The translations under genes and the position numbers were made by a program. Of a stretch of DNA of 57,668 nt, positions 25,801-32,479 are shown piece by piece. Positions within the stretch are counted from its first letter, which is position 1. Each line of letters begins with the position of its first letter. The notes under the pieces are model-generated. The model saw only the letters and a program-made list of their open reading frames with translations, had not been told where the DNA came from and made no database searches. Location of the stretch: positions 1 through 57,668 of the forward strand of contig NZ_JAGSOH010000037.1 of assembly GCF_018139625.1 (NCBI RefSeq), written 5' to 3'. Source of the DNA: Actinospica acidithermotolerans. Lineage in GTDB: Bacteria; Actinomycetota; Actinomycetes; Streptomycetales; Catenulisporaceae.

Positions 25801-27595
25801 CCCCGGCTCGACATTCGAACGCAGCACCTACCGTGTCGAGCGGGAAGCCACTATCGCGCAGCTCCCTCCGTGGATCAAAGACGAGCTCGAGCAACGACGG
25901 AAGAACGCCACGCCCGAGCTTCCCGACGCTCCGAAGCCCAGGTTCGGACCTGTATCTGATCGGCGCCGCATGGCCTACGGCACAGCCGCACTCCGCGGGG
26001 CTGCCAGCTCCGTCGCCTCAGCGCGCGAAGGCACCCGCAACGACACCCTCAACAGGGAGTCTTTCCGCATCGGACGGCTTGTCGGCGGCGGCGTCATCGA
26101 TCGCGACGCCGCATACGCGACGCTCTTTCGCGCAGCCAGGAGGGCTGGACTCCCACCGGACGAAAGCGCTCGGACCATCACGTCGGGCCTCGCCGCCGGC
26201 ATCGGCCGCCCCCGTTTCATCCCTGACCACGATCACACCGCACTTAGGAAGACCAGCACCACGATGGAGGAGACCTCAATGAGCCCGACTGCCGAAAATG
26301 CACGTACCGCTTCTCCCGCAGCCACATCGATCGAAGAGCACGAGGACCGCACAACTTCGCCGGGAACCGGCCGGCCCACGCACGCGGCGTCCGAAGACCC
26401 GGCGCGCGTGGAGAGTGCCGAAGCGCACGGACCGGTCGACGTCAGCGAGATTTTCGCCGACACGCTCGCCCGAGTGAAGCGGGCTCAAGAAGTCCATCCT
26501 GACGTCGACGATGTCGCCGACCGTGCCACGCTCAGAAGCGCCCTCGATGATCTGAGCGCAGCTCTGGCAAAGGACCCGGCCGCGATGGCCGGGGCGTCCC
26601 AGCCTGCGAACACCCGTGCCAGCCGCATCGATCGTGACCGTGACGCTCCAGGGCACGGCTCGGACGACGAACTCGGTCAGATGCCCGAGGATCCAGCTGA
26701 GGACCTCGACGACTACCTCGCAGCTGTGGACGCCGCATACGCCGACGAAGCCGACGCGAACCGTATCGCCACCGACAGCGCAGAATGGGCAGGGATCCGC
26801 GCTATCCACAGCGCCGTCCACAATCTGTGGGATACGCTCAAGGCTTCCGCCGGAACATATTGGGCCGAGCTCGCCGCCGATTCCCGAACCCACAGCTGGC
26901 TCGCAACACTCGCCGGCCGAGCCACGCGCGCCATCGCGAACCTGGCAACGGCCGCCGCCGACCGCATCCAGCAGCAAGCCGCACCGCCGACCCCTGCCGC
27001 CGCCAATCACGAACTCGGCCTACGCGAAGCATTCATCAACGCCCGCAACAACATCCGCACCCATGCCGTCACCCACGAATGGCAGCGCATCGCCGCGCTG
27101 TGGGGAACTGTCAACACGCTGAGCCGGCAAGCCGATGACCCCGGCATCCGCGCGGTCGCCGCCCGAAGCGCCGACGCCATCTCCGACTTCGCCGACGCCC
27201 TCGCCCGCAAGGTGTCGATTTACGGCAGCCCGGGCAACGCCCCCGCGGCTCTCGAAGACCTCGCACGCGCGGCGGAACGGCACGCGGCCTTGCTCCGCGG
27301 AGACTCAACTCGGCCACGCGTAGCGACGGCAACTACCCTCGCCGCGCCTGCCACTGCGCAGCCCCCGAAGGTTACTGGGCGATCAGCCACCCGCGAGTTG
27401 GATGCGCTTGCAGTACAAGAGGCGGCGCGACGCGTCGCAGAAAGGGCTCAACGACGGCTCGGCGTGCCCGCTCGAGCCCAGGGCGGCAACGCGCTGCGTG
27501 CGCCCGGCAGGAACCGAGCAAGCCAGCACGCTCACCTCCAGTCTCGCGCTGCGGAGCGGCAGAGCTCGGCCCCAGGCGTGACGCCCCCTCTCTAA
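19814..27595 (+). CDS. Giant fusion: N6-adenine DNA methylase, SNF2-like helicase and bifunctional primase-polymerase
   Basis: This 2593-residue protein has three recognisable parts. First, an adenine-type DNA methyltransferase: motif I VLEPGCGAGAF at about 119 and catalytic-loop variant GNVPFG at 183-188, as in COG4646 methylase-helicases and phage P1 DarB. Second, a superfamily-2 helicase: GTGKT at 812-816, DELH at 973-976, with C-terminal helicase motifs around 1290-1320 (DQVEQRDGRIVRP). Third, after a long disordered linker (about 1640-1850), a Prim-Pol domain from about 1858 with DLDAD at 1923-1927 and His1963. Prim-Pol proteins serve as replication initiators on some AICEs; DarB-like proteins protect incoming DNA. 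Their union suggests replication plus protection during transfer (inference). ATG 19814 follows a CTGGAGG SD. Confidence 0.85.
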   Translation: MAEFPTEATTKSGAISRAHANLAALETLERLRRAPNTTPTPDDLATLRGWSGWGPLAAALDSSRSGTWAKIGERINFLLPPEHYNEGIQATYNAFYTPPEVTRACWQLLTDLGFTGGSVLEPGCGAGAFMSSAPDDVDVRWTGVERDPTTAAIAALLNPNATIRNQRFEETSLPSGSVDAVIGNVPFGDVHVYDPTAPLQARANLHNYFIWRSVQALKPGGIALLITSRYTLDAFGENAQYARSTIAWDADLLGAIRMPNNALASGGTEALTDILVLRKRRPDEARDETDMPNWIKTGVTVGNQPINEYFLANPHMVLGELAEDRAPRYGRTLRVDARPDDPPFELALAEAGRQIVDQAAERGRSWRVISGVSAVSAETAPFELRGDGKKEGSFHLVDGAVHEVVDAKLVPVPRAGKELPKLVALRDAVVDLLNAEADHSRTDADLKPLRAETNRHYDAYVAEHGYLNRYTVVEGKPDEDGVVQASRRRPTMGGFRRDPDYVTVLALEDFDDDTRTASKAALLTRRVNRPRERATHAESPTEAIALCRDELGRIDPERIAELLDADVAETETMLSEIAFRDPASDTWVPEDEYLTGNVRKKLDEAKSATAGNPELYRRNVLALEVAQPADLEPEQIHANLGAPWISAADVQKFAEELLEFPVTVWSEPRTSTWSVSTYRRAEESAAATSEWGTERLNAYRLLEAGLNGKAPVIYDVIDEVRVRNQDETIAANDRLDAIAARFSTWVWEDPDRADRLAAAYNKTFNAVVPRKFDGAHLTFPGVDPDFEPYAHQRDMVARMITGSDALCPFPVGTGKTATMFMAATKLKQLGLAQKPLIIVVPSTLEQIARDGKRLLPNARILMAGKEDLRDARARKLFAARCAMEDWDAVVMSHPSFTSLPVHATAQAAYVANLADNYRTALTAAKAADGSDRKIKQIAKMVDRLESEAKTLMNHATDDGVFFEHLGVDYLLVDELHYFKNLGVPVHTDGFAIQGSKRAQDLDMKIGWLRQQHPEHAVITGFTGTPVSNTLLEAFVIQHYLQPQRLEELGIASADAWAANFASFKTAVELSPDGSFRLNRRPAAIVNIPELMHTLGEVSEMRPPEAFAVQRPDVQRHTVAVEASETVLDFVQSLAERADAIHSGGVSPQEDNMLAICSDGRKVALHESLVGLETDGPGKVGEIVDNVARIYEQTKNLDLPDGLDPGIRGRLQLVFCDLGTPNKDKGGQVYGLIRQGLIRAGVPAEKIRFIHEATTDARRLVLFDQCNKGEVAVLLGSTDKLGVGVNIQRRAIALHHVDAPWRPDQVEQRDGRIVRPKNLNPAVEVYRYVTEGSFDAYMWQALERKEKALRPILSGQATSRSVEDIGDVALDYGQIKAISTGNPLLAEVSLVSAEVKRLASLAASHQRAQRRLRNDIQTFTMQATHAAQTADALDAVAKVSASTAETSSWTDRHGNTIPRDDEATSLATLAESTMTRGFCDGSMRWRSLEIDFTRDRSNGNNELAARITTDGHRITVPLKAGWTAKGQHWRILDAIAGAVSDAGQTAAATCENIADLQRRIAENRAALGTPFPEAEALEAARLQRASLDAAIREQATKDEAARRERKARAAANVGLSANLADRRREMLTRMHTAMAAVVDRARAEQDGEPQRLVVPTPAGAKPAKTAVPNPEQSTDSRHITELDAAPESQTGEGTASENPTARTDDADAQKPEPPKGPDNAPVRPALSAEPFQSPELHVIPDNRNSVEPTSAEPDTLHNHVEPQSNPVSNASDSPETSIGSADGTSTPSAPRDTVAKPNGSVLKPRSAVGPHASSSSARRRASAVPKADRPPAPIESGRRQPRPTPEPARRPDANQRPTMYEYAIDLAMQGLAVFPLRPGTKLPLLEDWEGRATTDIEQITAWWANSPRANIGIACGPSNLLVIDLDADKKPGSTMHGQRSLIDLARGRGIPATYTVASARGGRHLYYRQPDGAKFSSTVGSLGPLIDTRGHGGYIVGPGSTFERSTYRVEREATIAQLPPWIKDELEQRRKNATPELPDAPKPRFGPVSDRRRMAYGTAALRGAASSVASAREGTRNDTLNRESFRIGRLVGGGVIDRDAAYATLFRAARRAGLPPDESARTITSGLAAGIGRPRFIPDHDHTALRKTSTTMEETSMSPTAENARTASPAATSIEEHEDRTTSPGTGRPTHAASEDPARVESAEAHGPVDVSEIFADTLARVKRAQEVHPDVDDVADRATLRSALDDLSAALAKDPAAMAGASQPANTRASRIDRDRDAPGHGSDDELGQMPEDPAEDLDDYLAAVDAAYADEADANRIATDSAEWAGIRAIHSAVHNLWDTLKASAGTYWAELAADSRTHSWLATLAGRATRAIANLATAAADRIQQQAAPPTPAAANHELGLREAFINARNNIRTHAVTHEWQRIAALWGTVNTLSRQADDPGIRAVAARSADAISDFADALARKVSIYGSPGNAPAALEDLARAAERHAALLRGDSTRPRVATATTLAAPATAQPPKVTGRSATRELDALAVQEAARRVAERAQRRLGVPARAQGGNALRAPGRNRASQHAHLQSRAAERQSSAPGVTPPL
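26266..26281 (+). promoter_or_regulatory. Internal in-frame ribosome site and start (ATG 26279)
   Basis: GGAGGAG followed eight bases later by an in-frame ATG inside the giant gene. Use of this start would give a separate C-terminal product of 438 residues beginning MSPTAENARTAS, lacking all enzyme domains and mostly helical. Confidence 0.5.
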
Positions 27596-27608
27596 TCGGA
27601 AGTAGAAG

Positions 27609-28196
27609 GTGACGCATGGCACGCCAGCATCGGTGTTGGCACGCACTGCAGTGCAGCAGGGCGCGGTGTGGCGTCGGGCCATCGCCGTCGGCCAGGATGA
27701 GCGTGTGGTGGAGAACGAAGCTGATCTGCTGGCGTTATTGCGTGAGCTTGATGATCCGGAGTGGTTGGAGTGGCCGAGGTCTTATGATCGACGGGCGGCT
27801 GCTGACCAGCTCGCGCGTGTCACGGCCCGGCTCGAAGCCGACTTCGCGACATCCTGCGCGACGGAGCGGGACGCTCAGGACTCCAGCGAGTACGGGCGTA
27901 TCCTCGTGCCGGCCGAGGCCACCCGCGGTACGGCCCGGATTGTGGTGTGCGTCAGCAAATTCGGGTCACTGGCCGTGATCTGCGCCGAGAACCCCGGAGC
28001 GTACTTCGGAACGCAAGACGCCTTCACAGAAGGCGCGCTGGACCCGGCCGACCTGGCCAAAGTCGAGAAGGCGTTGATCAAGTTCGGCTGCACCGTCGTG
28101 CCCGAGGAGTTGTTAAAGTGCGACTACGACGGCCCAAGCCTCCCGTACTTGCGTGGACGGCCCATCTGGGCAGATCGCTTCTTCGGCGTTTTCTAG
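27609..28196 (+). CDS. Hypothetical protein, possibly immunity-type
   Basis: The longest reading, from GTG 27609, is 195 residues. The start is uncertain because residues 1-33 look less protein-like and in-frame GTGs at 27705 and 27708 could be used. The body contains ARIVVCVSKFGSLAVICAEN and ends RGRPIWADRFFGVF, a compact alpha/beta pattern with an aromatic C-terminus. No family is recognised. It sits just after the conjugation operon, in a patch with SUKH-type and other small genes, which is why an immunity role is considered. Confidence 0.55.
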   Translation: MTHGTPASVLARTAVQQGAVWRRAIAVGQDERVVENEADLLALLRELDDPEWLEWPRSYDRRAAADQLARVTARLEADFATSCATERDAQDSSEYGRILVPAEATRGTARIVVCVSKFGSLAVICAENPGAYFGTQDAFTEGALDPADLAKVEKALIKFGCTVVPEELLKCDYDGPSLPYLRGRPIWADRFFGVF

Positions 28197-28295
28197 GATC
28201 GCTCCTCAAGCGTGAGGCTGGTGCCTGCGACGGCGCCGTCAAGGTTGCCGATGTCTCGCTTGACCAGGGACCAGGCGCCCAGGCCCCCTCTCCTG

Positions 28296-28778
28296 CTACC
28301 ACCCAGCAGCGGTCTCGATCAGACGTTGCTGATGGGCGATCACTTCGCGGCAGCGGGCGACGGCTTCCTCTTCCTCGATGGTCTCCGGTTCCGGGACTTC
28401 GCGCTGCTGGGAGAAGACGTAGCAGGCAAAGAGGGTTCCTTCGAGTGCCTTGCTGGTGAAGCTGTCGAACTCGTAGACGTTGGCAACGCCCATCAGAAGC
28501 TGGGAGACGCCGGTCTCGTCGGCGTCCTCATCGACCTCGTCGAACTGCTCGGCCAGGTCCTCGGAGAGGTCTACGTGGCCGGCCTGCTCGGCGACGGCTG
28601 CGCGGGCCTCGGTCATGACCTCCTCGATCCAGTCGGCAGCGGCCTGGTACCGAATCGGGGTGGTCGAGGTCCGCAGGGTCCAGTCGATCGCCTCCACGGC
28701 GATGCGCAGGCGGGTCGGGGCGGTGAGCTGGTCGAGTTCGTCGTGGCGGGGGAAGATATCCCGCTCCCACAGGTTCAT
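28296..28778 (-). CDS. Hypothetical acidic helical protein
   Basis: This 160-residue, strongly acidic protein is predicted helical throughout (LRIAVEAIDWTLRTSTTPIRY, LAEQFDEVDEDADE, EAVARCREVIAHQQRL). No family is recognised. No Shine-Dalgarno site precedes ATG 28778; instead a TAnnnT -10 element lies six bases upstream, consistent with a leaderless transcript. It is flanked by the hypothetical gene at 27.6 kb (convergent) and the IS701 element. Small acidic proteins in such patches are often immunity proteins, but this is only context. Confidence 0.55.
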   Translation of the reverse strand: MNLWERDIFPRHDELDQLTAPTRLRIAVEAIDWTLRTSTTPIRYQAAADWIEEVMTEARAAVAEQAGHVDLSEDLAEQFDEVDEDADETGVSQLLMGVANVYEFDSFTSKALEGTLFACYVFSQQREVPEPETIEEEEAVARCREVIAHQQRLIETAAGW

Positions 28779-28784
28779 CCCGAG

Positions 28785-28790
28785 AGCCTA
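28785..28790 (-). promoter_or_regulatory. Putative -10 element of a leaderless gene
   Basis: TAGGCT on the minus strand ends six bases before ATG 28778, the spacing expected when transcription starts at the initiation codon. Confidence 0.35.
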
Positions 28791-28863
28791 CTGTCGTTAT
28801 CGCGCGAATCTGCCCACCAATCGTATCCCGACGTATTTGGCGATACGGGCGGCGCAGTTCTAG

Positions 28864-30376
28864 TACGGCAGTCGGACTTCGTGGGCTGATACGTTTCGTC
28901 ATGCTGTGAGTGCGAGGCGTGCGCGGTAGTGGTGCCAGCGGGCACGGGCCTGGTGGCGTCGGCGCCAGTCTGACCAGCGTAGATGGAATGCAATGTTCTG
29001 GTTCGCCGATGTTCGCTGGACGCTGGTCATGGTCAGCAGTCGCTGGATTTCGGGGACGGTCAGCGCGGTCATGCCGCAGTCGGCGGGTGCTGCTCTGCGG
29101 TCGGGGTCGTCGGGCAGGACGGGTGCCGGGTGGGCGGCTTTGGCCAGGATCGATGCGACGGCCAGCAGCGCGTAGGCGGCCAGGGCGAGGGCGGTGTGCC
29201 GTTTCCAGGCCCGGTAACAGCGCACCTGGGTCTCATCGAGGCCGACGGACTGCTTGGCGTCCTGAAAGTCGTCCTCGATCGCCCAACGAGCACCGGCGAC
29301 CTTGATCAGGTCGGTCAGGGAACAGACGTAGTGTTCCGGCACGTAGGCGATGTAGTAGGCCAGTTCGCTGGGGTTGCTGATCTTCCGGCGGATCAGCAGG
29401 TGGTGGCGCTTCGATGCGGTGGCGATCCACGCCCAGTCGTACAGGCGCCGACCCTTGGACCCGTTTCCGCACGAGCGGCGGTTCCAGCCAGGCGGCTCGA
29501 CCAGGCCGATCGCCTGGTCGGCGCGCATCTTCTGGTGCCCGGAGGTGGTGATGCGGAAGTCGGCGCCGACCGCGAAGACGTAGCCGACGCCGCGCTGCTC
29601 GAACTCCTCGCGCAGCTCGCTGCTGCGTCCGTAGACCTCGTCTCCTGCGCCCCACGCCGGAGCCAGCCCGCCGTCTAGCGCGCGCCTGGCCTGGTCCCGG
29701 GCGAGCTGGCCCTTCGTCGCGAACGCGTGCTCGTCCGGGAACCCGGCGGCGCGCATGCGCTCGGGGTCGGCGAACCACTCGGCCTGCACGTACAGCTCCC
29801 GGTCGACCAGGGCGTGCCCGTGGGCTGTGGCGTAGCCGGCGTAGACCGCGACGATCGCGTTCTCGATCCGGCCGGCGGTGCCGGTGTACTGCCGGCCGGT
29901 CCCTGCGGTGGCCTGCCCCTTTTTCAGGTCGCCGGTCTCATCGAAGATCAGCACACCGCCCTCTCCCAGGTGACGGGCGACGAAGCCGCGCACCGCATCG
30001 CGCACCGCGTCCTCGTCCCACACCGCACCCGAAAGCAGATGCTGAAACCGGTAGGGACGCTCGTGCCCGACCGCCTGCGCCAGTGCCCAACAGTTCCCGG
30101 ACACGCCCGGCATCAACAGTGCACGGAGATAGGCCATCGCGTTCGAGCGCAGGTCACGCCTAGAGAAGACGGGCGCGAGCAGTCCGGCGAGCTCCGCAAA
30201 GCGCGCCTCGAACCCTCCCGCTATAGTGGCCGAGCAGGCCGCTTCTTGATCAGAGTGCGTCACACCATGATGATCACGGAGCGGCCCGCACTCGTTCCGC
30301 CGCCCCCGGCTGAGCCGAGAATCCCTGCAGATCAACAGTACTGACGTCACGTCAGCCGCGAAGCCCGACTGCCGTA
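28864..30376 (-). mobile_element. Complete IS701-family insertion sequence
   Basis: The ends are imperfect inverted repeats of about 25 bases: 28864-28889 (TACGGCAGTCGGACTTCG) and the complement of 30352-30376 (TACGGCAGTCGGGCTTCG). Both ends are flanked by CTAG (28860-28863 and 30377-30380), the 4-bp YTAR-type target duplication known for the IS701 family. The single transposase gene fills the element. It inserted immediately upstream of the SUKH-type gene at 30396. Confidence 0.88.
28899..30263 (-). CDS. IS701-family DDE transposase
   Basis: Read from GTG 30263 the protein is 454 residues, close to family size; the frame stays open to 30350 but the extra N-terminus is unlike transposases. 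DDE landmarks: first Asp in GVLIFDETGDLKKG, second in WGAGDEVYGRS, and Glu in the WAIEDDFQDAKQSVGLDETQ block. LLMPGVSGNCWALAQAVGHE is the typical IS701 N-terminal segment. The frame is intact, so the element may be active. The N-terminal coding end is repeated in a partial copy at 30937-31175. Confidence 0.88.
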   Translation of the reverse strand: MTHSDQEAACSATIAGGFEARFAELAGLLAPVFSRRDLRSNAMAYLRALLMPGVSGNCWALAQAVGHERPYRFQHLLSGAVWDEDAVRDAVRGFVARHLGEGGVLIFDETGDLKKGQATAGTGRQYTGTAGRIENAIVAVYAGYATAHGHALVDRELYVQAEWFADPERMRAAGFPDEHAFATKGQLARDQARRALDGGLAPAWGAGDEVYGRSSELREEFEQRGVGYVFAVGADFRITTSGHQKMRADQAIGLVEPPGWNRRSCGNGSKGRRLYDWAWIATASKRHHLLIRRKISNPSELAYYIAYVPEHYVCSLTDLIKVAGARWAIEDDFQDAKQSVGLDETQVRCYRAWKRHTALALAAYALLAVASILAKAAHPAPVLPDDPDRRAAPADCGMTALTVPEIQRLLTMTSVQRTSANQNIAFHLRWSDWRRRHQARARWHHYRARLALTA

Positions 30377-30395
30377 CTAGGGAGTACGTTTAGAA

Positions 30396-30920
30396 ATGAA
30401 GCGCCTCGGTGATTTCCTCCCGCAGCTTGGGCCGCCACTGAGGGATCTCGACACGGGACCGCTCGAGCGTGTTGCGGCGAGTTGGGGAGTGACCTTCCCA
30501 TCGGATCTCCTGGAGGTGCTGACCGCGTACGGCGATGCGGTAGTCTCCGGTCAGATCCGCCTTCTCGGGCCCCGGACTCTCGAGCGGGCAGGCGTATATT
30601 TCGGTCCGGCGATGCTGCCAAGCCTGGGTGAGGAGCTGATTCCTGAACTGCTGCCGGTCACAGGTGGCCTGCTCCTGTGGGCGACCACGCCGGACGGGGA
30701 TTACCTCTGTCTCAGGCAGGACGGCTCGGTTTGGCTGGTGAGCACCTATGACGGCCAGAACCTTCAGTGGACTCATACACAGGATGAGTTCTCTGACTGG
30801 CTTCACGCGGGGCTGGTAGGCGAGCCCAAGTATGCGATCTTCCCGCCGTGGCCGGCAGCGCGGCCTCATGCTCTGGGCGAAGTTGGCCCTCACCCCTTCG
30901 GTGCTTCCGCCCGAGCTTGA
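30396..30920 (+). CDS. SUKH (SMI1/KNR4)-family protein, probable immunity protein
   Basis: This 174-residue protein has the SUKH signature pattern: VAASWGVTFPSDLLEVLTAYG near residues 25-45, then LLLWATTPDGDYLCL and the FSDWLHAGL ending. SUKH proteins are common immunity proteins against polymorphic toxins (known). No cognate intact toxin gene is adjacent. The start ATG lies only 16 bases from the CTAG duplication of the IS701 element. TACGTT at 30385-30390 could serve as a -10 for a near-leaderless transcript, with a distant GGAG at 30381. The gene lies between the complete IS and a partial copy in the same orientation. Confidence 0.72.
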   Translation: MKRLGDFLPQLGPPLRDLDTGPLERVAASWGVTFPSDLLEVLTAYGDAVVSGQIRLLGPRTLERAGVYFGPAMLPSLGEELIPELLPVTGGLLLWATTPDGDYLCLRQDGSVWLVSTYDGQNLQWTHTQDEFSDWLHAGLVGEPKYAIFPPWPAARPHALGEVGPHPFGASARA

Positions 30921-30936
30921 GATTTGAGAGGGGCTT

Positions 30937-31175
30937 TCGCGTTCGATCGCAGGTCACACCGGGCAAGGACAGGCGCGAGCAGTCCGGTCAGCTCCGCGAA
31001 GCGCGCCTCGAACCCTCCCGCTAAAGTGGCCGAGCGGGCCGTTCCTTGATCAGACTGAGTCACACCACGATGATCACGGAGCGGCCCGCACTCGTTCCCG
31101 CACCCGAACGATCCGGGAATCCCTGCAGGTCAACGGCACTGACCTCGCGTCGGCCCGCGAAGTCCGACTGCCGTA
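30937..31175 (-). mobile_element. Truncated second copy of the IS701-family element (transposase 5' end plus terminal repeat)
   Basis: This stretch of about 240 bases closely repeats 30139-30376, including CCTCGAACCCTCCCGCT, GATGATCACGGAGCGG and the terminal GACTGCCGTA. The identity is high but not complete, so it is an older copy. It begins abruptly within the transposase coding sequence. With the complete element it forms direct repeats around the SUKH gene. Confidence 0.8.
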
Positions 31176-31530
31176 CAAGGCGGGTTTGCCGTTGTTGCGG
31201 AACTCCTCGCAGGGCTTGCGGGAGGTGGTAATACGTGCGGCGTTCGGTACGAAGCCCTTGTCTAGCGCGGTGAGCATGATCTGTTCAGCGTCGGTCTGCT
31301 CCGGCCCTGTGCGCTTGGTACCGAATCTGCGCGTGTGTCCGAGGCTCTTGGCGACGTCGTCCATGCCCGGGTACGACTTGCTGCGATTGACCGTGTAGTA
31401 CAGGCTGCCGTCCTCGCCTTGGAACGCCGTGGTGCGCACGGTCAGCAGCGATCCCGCGGCCGTCGCCGAAGACGAGGGCTGGTGGCCGAACTTCCTCGTT
31501 GAGCTCGAATTCACGCTGCCGCGCATGGTT
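31176..31530 (-). pseudogene. Decayed C-terminal fragment of a deaminase-like polymorphic toxin
   Basis: The minus-strand reading contains GEDGSLYYTVNRSKSYPG, DDVAKSLGHTRRFG, then TDAEQIMLTALDKG and ITTSRKPCEEFRNN. The order of an (H/D)AEQ block followed by an S-R-x-PC block resembles the active site of toxin deaminases. Here the expected His is Asp and the second Cys of PCxxC is Phe. The frame upstream is broken near 31530, and the downstream end is cut by the partial IS701 copy. It is interpreted as a dead toxin tip; the assignment is tentative. Confidence 0.4.
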
Positions 31531-31841
31531 ACCGGGGACGCCCGTCTCTACCAACTTGTCCGCCAGACGGAATCCGGGTGCTTGATCACCTCACTCCGGC
31601 TTCGGCAACGAGGACTCGGGCTGGGGCCCGAGCAAGGCGATGCGCGCCAGCGATCTGCGTCTCGAAGAAGAACATTCTGATCGGCCAGTTGGCCGAAAGT
31701 ATCGAACGCATGAGCCAAGGTCCGGGCGCGTTGAGGAGAACACCAGCACGATCGGGCTCGACGACGGGACGGCGCTGCGCGGTAAGTTCCCCGAGCTAGA
31801 CGACGAGCACCGCGCAACGGCCGTGCGGGACGCACCGCGGC

Positions 31842-31847
31842 TAAGGT
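31842..31847 (+). promoter_or_regulatory. Putative -10 element of a leaderless HAD gene
   Basis: TAAGGT ends six bases before ATG 31854 and no Shine-Dalgarno sequence is visible, which fits a leaderless transcript. Confidence 0.4.
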
Positions 31848-31853
31848 AGATCT

Positions 31854-32477
31854 ATGCCGACACGTCGCTACTCCGGGTTGATCATGGATTTCGCCGGCGT
31901 GCTTACCAGCAACCTGGTCCAGGTCTACGACTATTTCGAACTCGTCGAGGGCCTGAAGCAGTTCACGGTCCTGCGCGGCTGGGCTGATCCGCGCGGTAAG
32001 GACCTCTACCGACGCCTGGAACTCGGCGAGATCTCACAGGAGCAGTGGAACGACGAGTTCGGCGCACTGATCGGAGTACCCGCGGACAACCTGATGGGGC
32101 GGCTCCTTGAGGACCTGACCCCTGCTCGCTCTGTGCTGCGGGCGGTCAAGGACGCCCGGGCAGCTGGAGTCCGGACCGCGGTATTGAGCAACAGCCTCGG
32201 TCGCCACCCCCACGACCCATACGCCGCCTACGATCTTGAGGCCCACTTCGACGTCGTCGTGCTGTCGGACGAGGTCGGCCTCCGCAAGCCGGACCCGCGA
32301 ATCTTCCAGCTCACCGCCGACCGGCTTGGTTTATCTACGGCCGAATGCCTGTTCGCCGACGACACCGAAGAGAACCTGCCTCCCGCTGAGGCATTGGGCA
32401 TGGGAGTGGTCCACGCCGTGGACGAGCAGGAAATCGCGCTGCGACTTAGATCGCTACTCGGCCTCGGCGCGGAGTGA
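31854..32477 (+). CDS. HAD-superfamily hydrolase (subclass IA)
   Basis: This 207-residue protein has all four HAD motifs: nucleophile Asp12 in MDFAGVLT, LSNS (motif II), Lys in GLRKPDPRIF (motif III) and FADDTEENL (motif IV). A helical cap lies between motifs I and II. The residue two after the nucleophile is Ala instead of the phosphatase Asp, as in DFGGVLT-type HAD proteins, so a simple phosphatase function should not be assumed. The gene is monocistronic, has no visible SD, and ends two bases before the convergent XRE-TPR gene. Confidence 0.88.
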   Translation: MPTRRYSGLIMDFAGVLTSNLVQVYDYFELVEGLKQFTVLRGWADPRGKDLYRRLELGEISQEQWNDEFGALIGVPADNLMGRLLEDLTPARSVLRAVKDARAAGVRTAVLSNSLGRHPHDPYAAYDLEAHFDVVVLSDEVGLRKPDPRIFQLTADRLGLSTAECLFADDTEENLPPAEALGMGVVHAVDEQEIALRLRSLLGLGAE

Positions 32478-32479
32478 GC

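Noticed and set aside
30943-31231. Small open frames over the second IS701 segment
   Set aside because: They are explained by the truncated IS copy and do not correspond to a gene start or domain.
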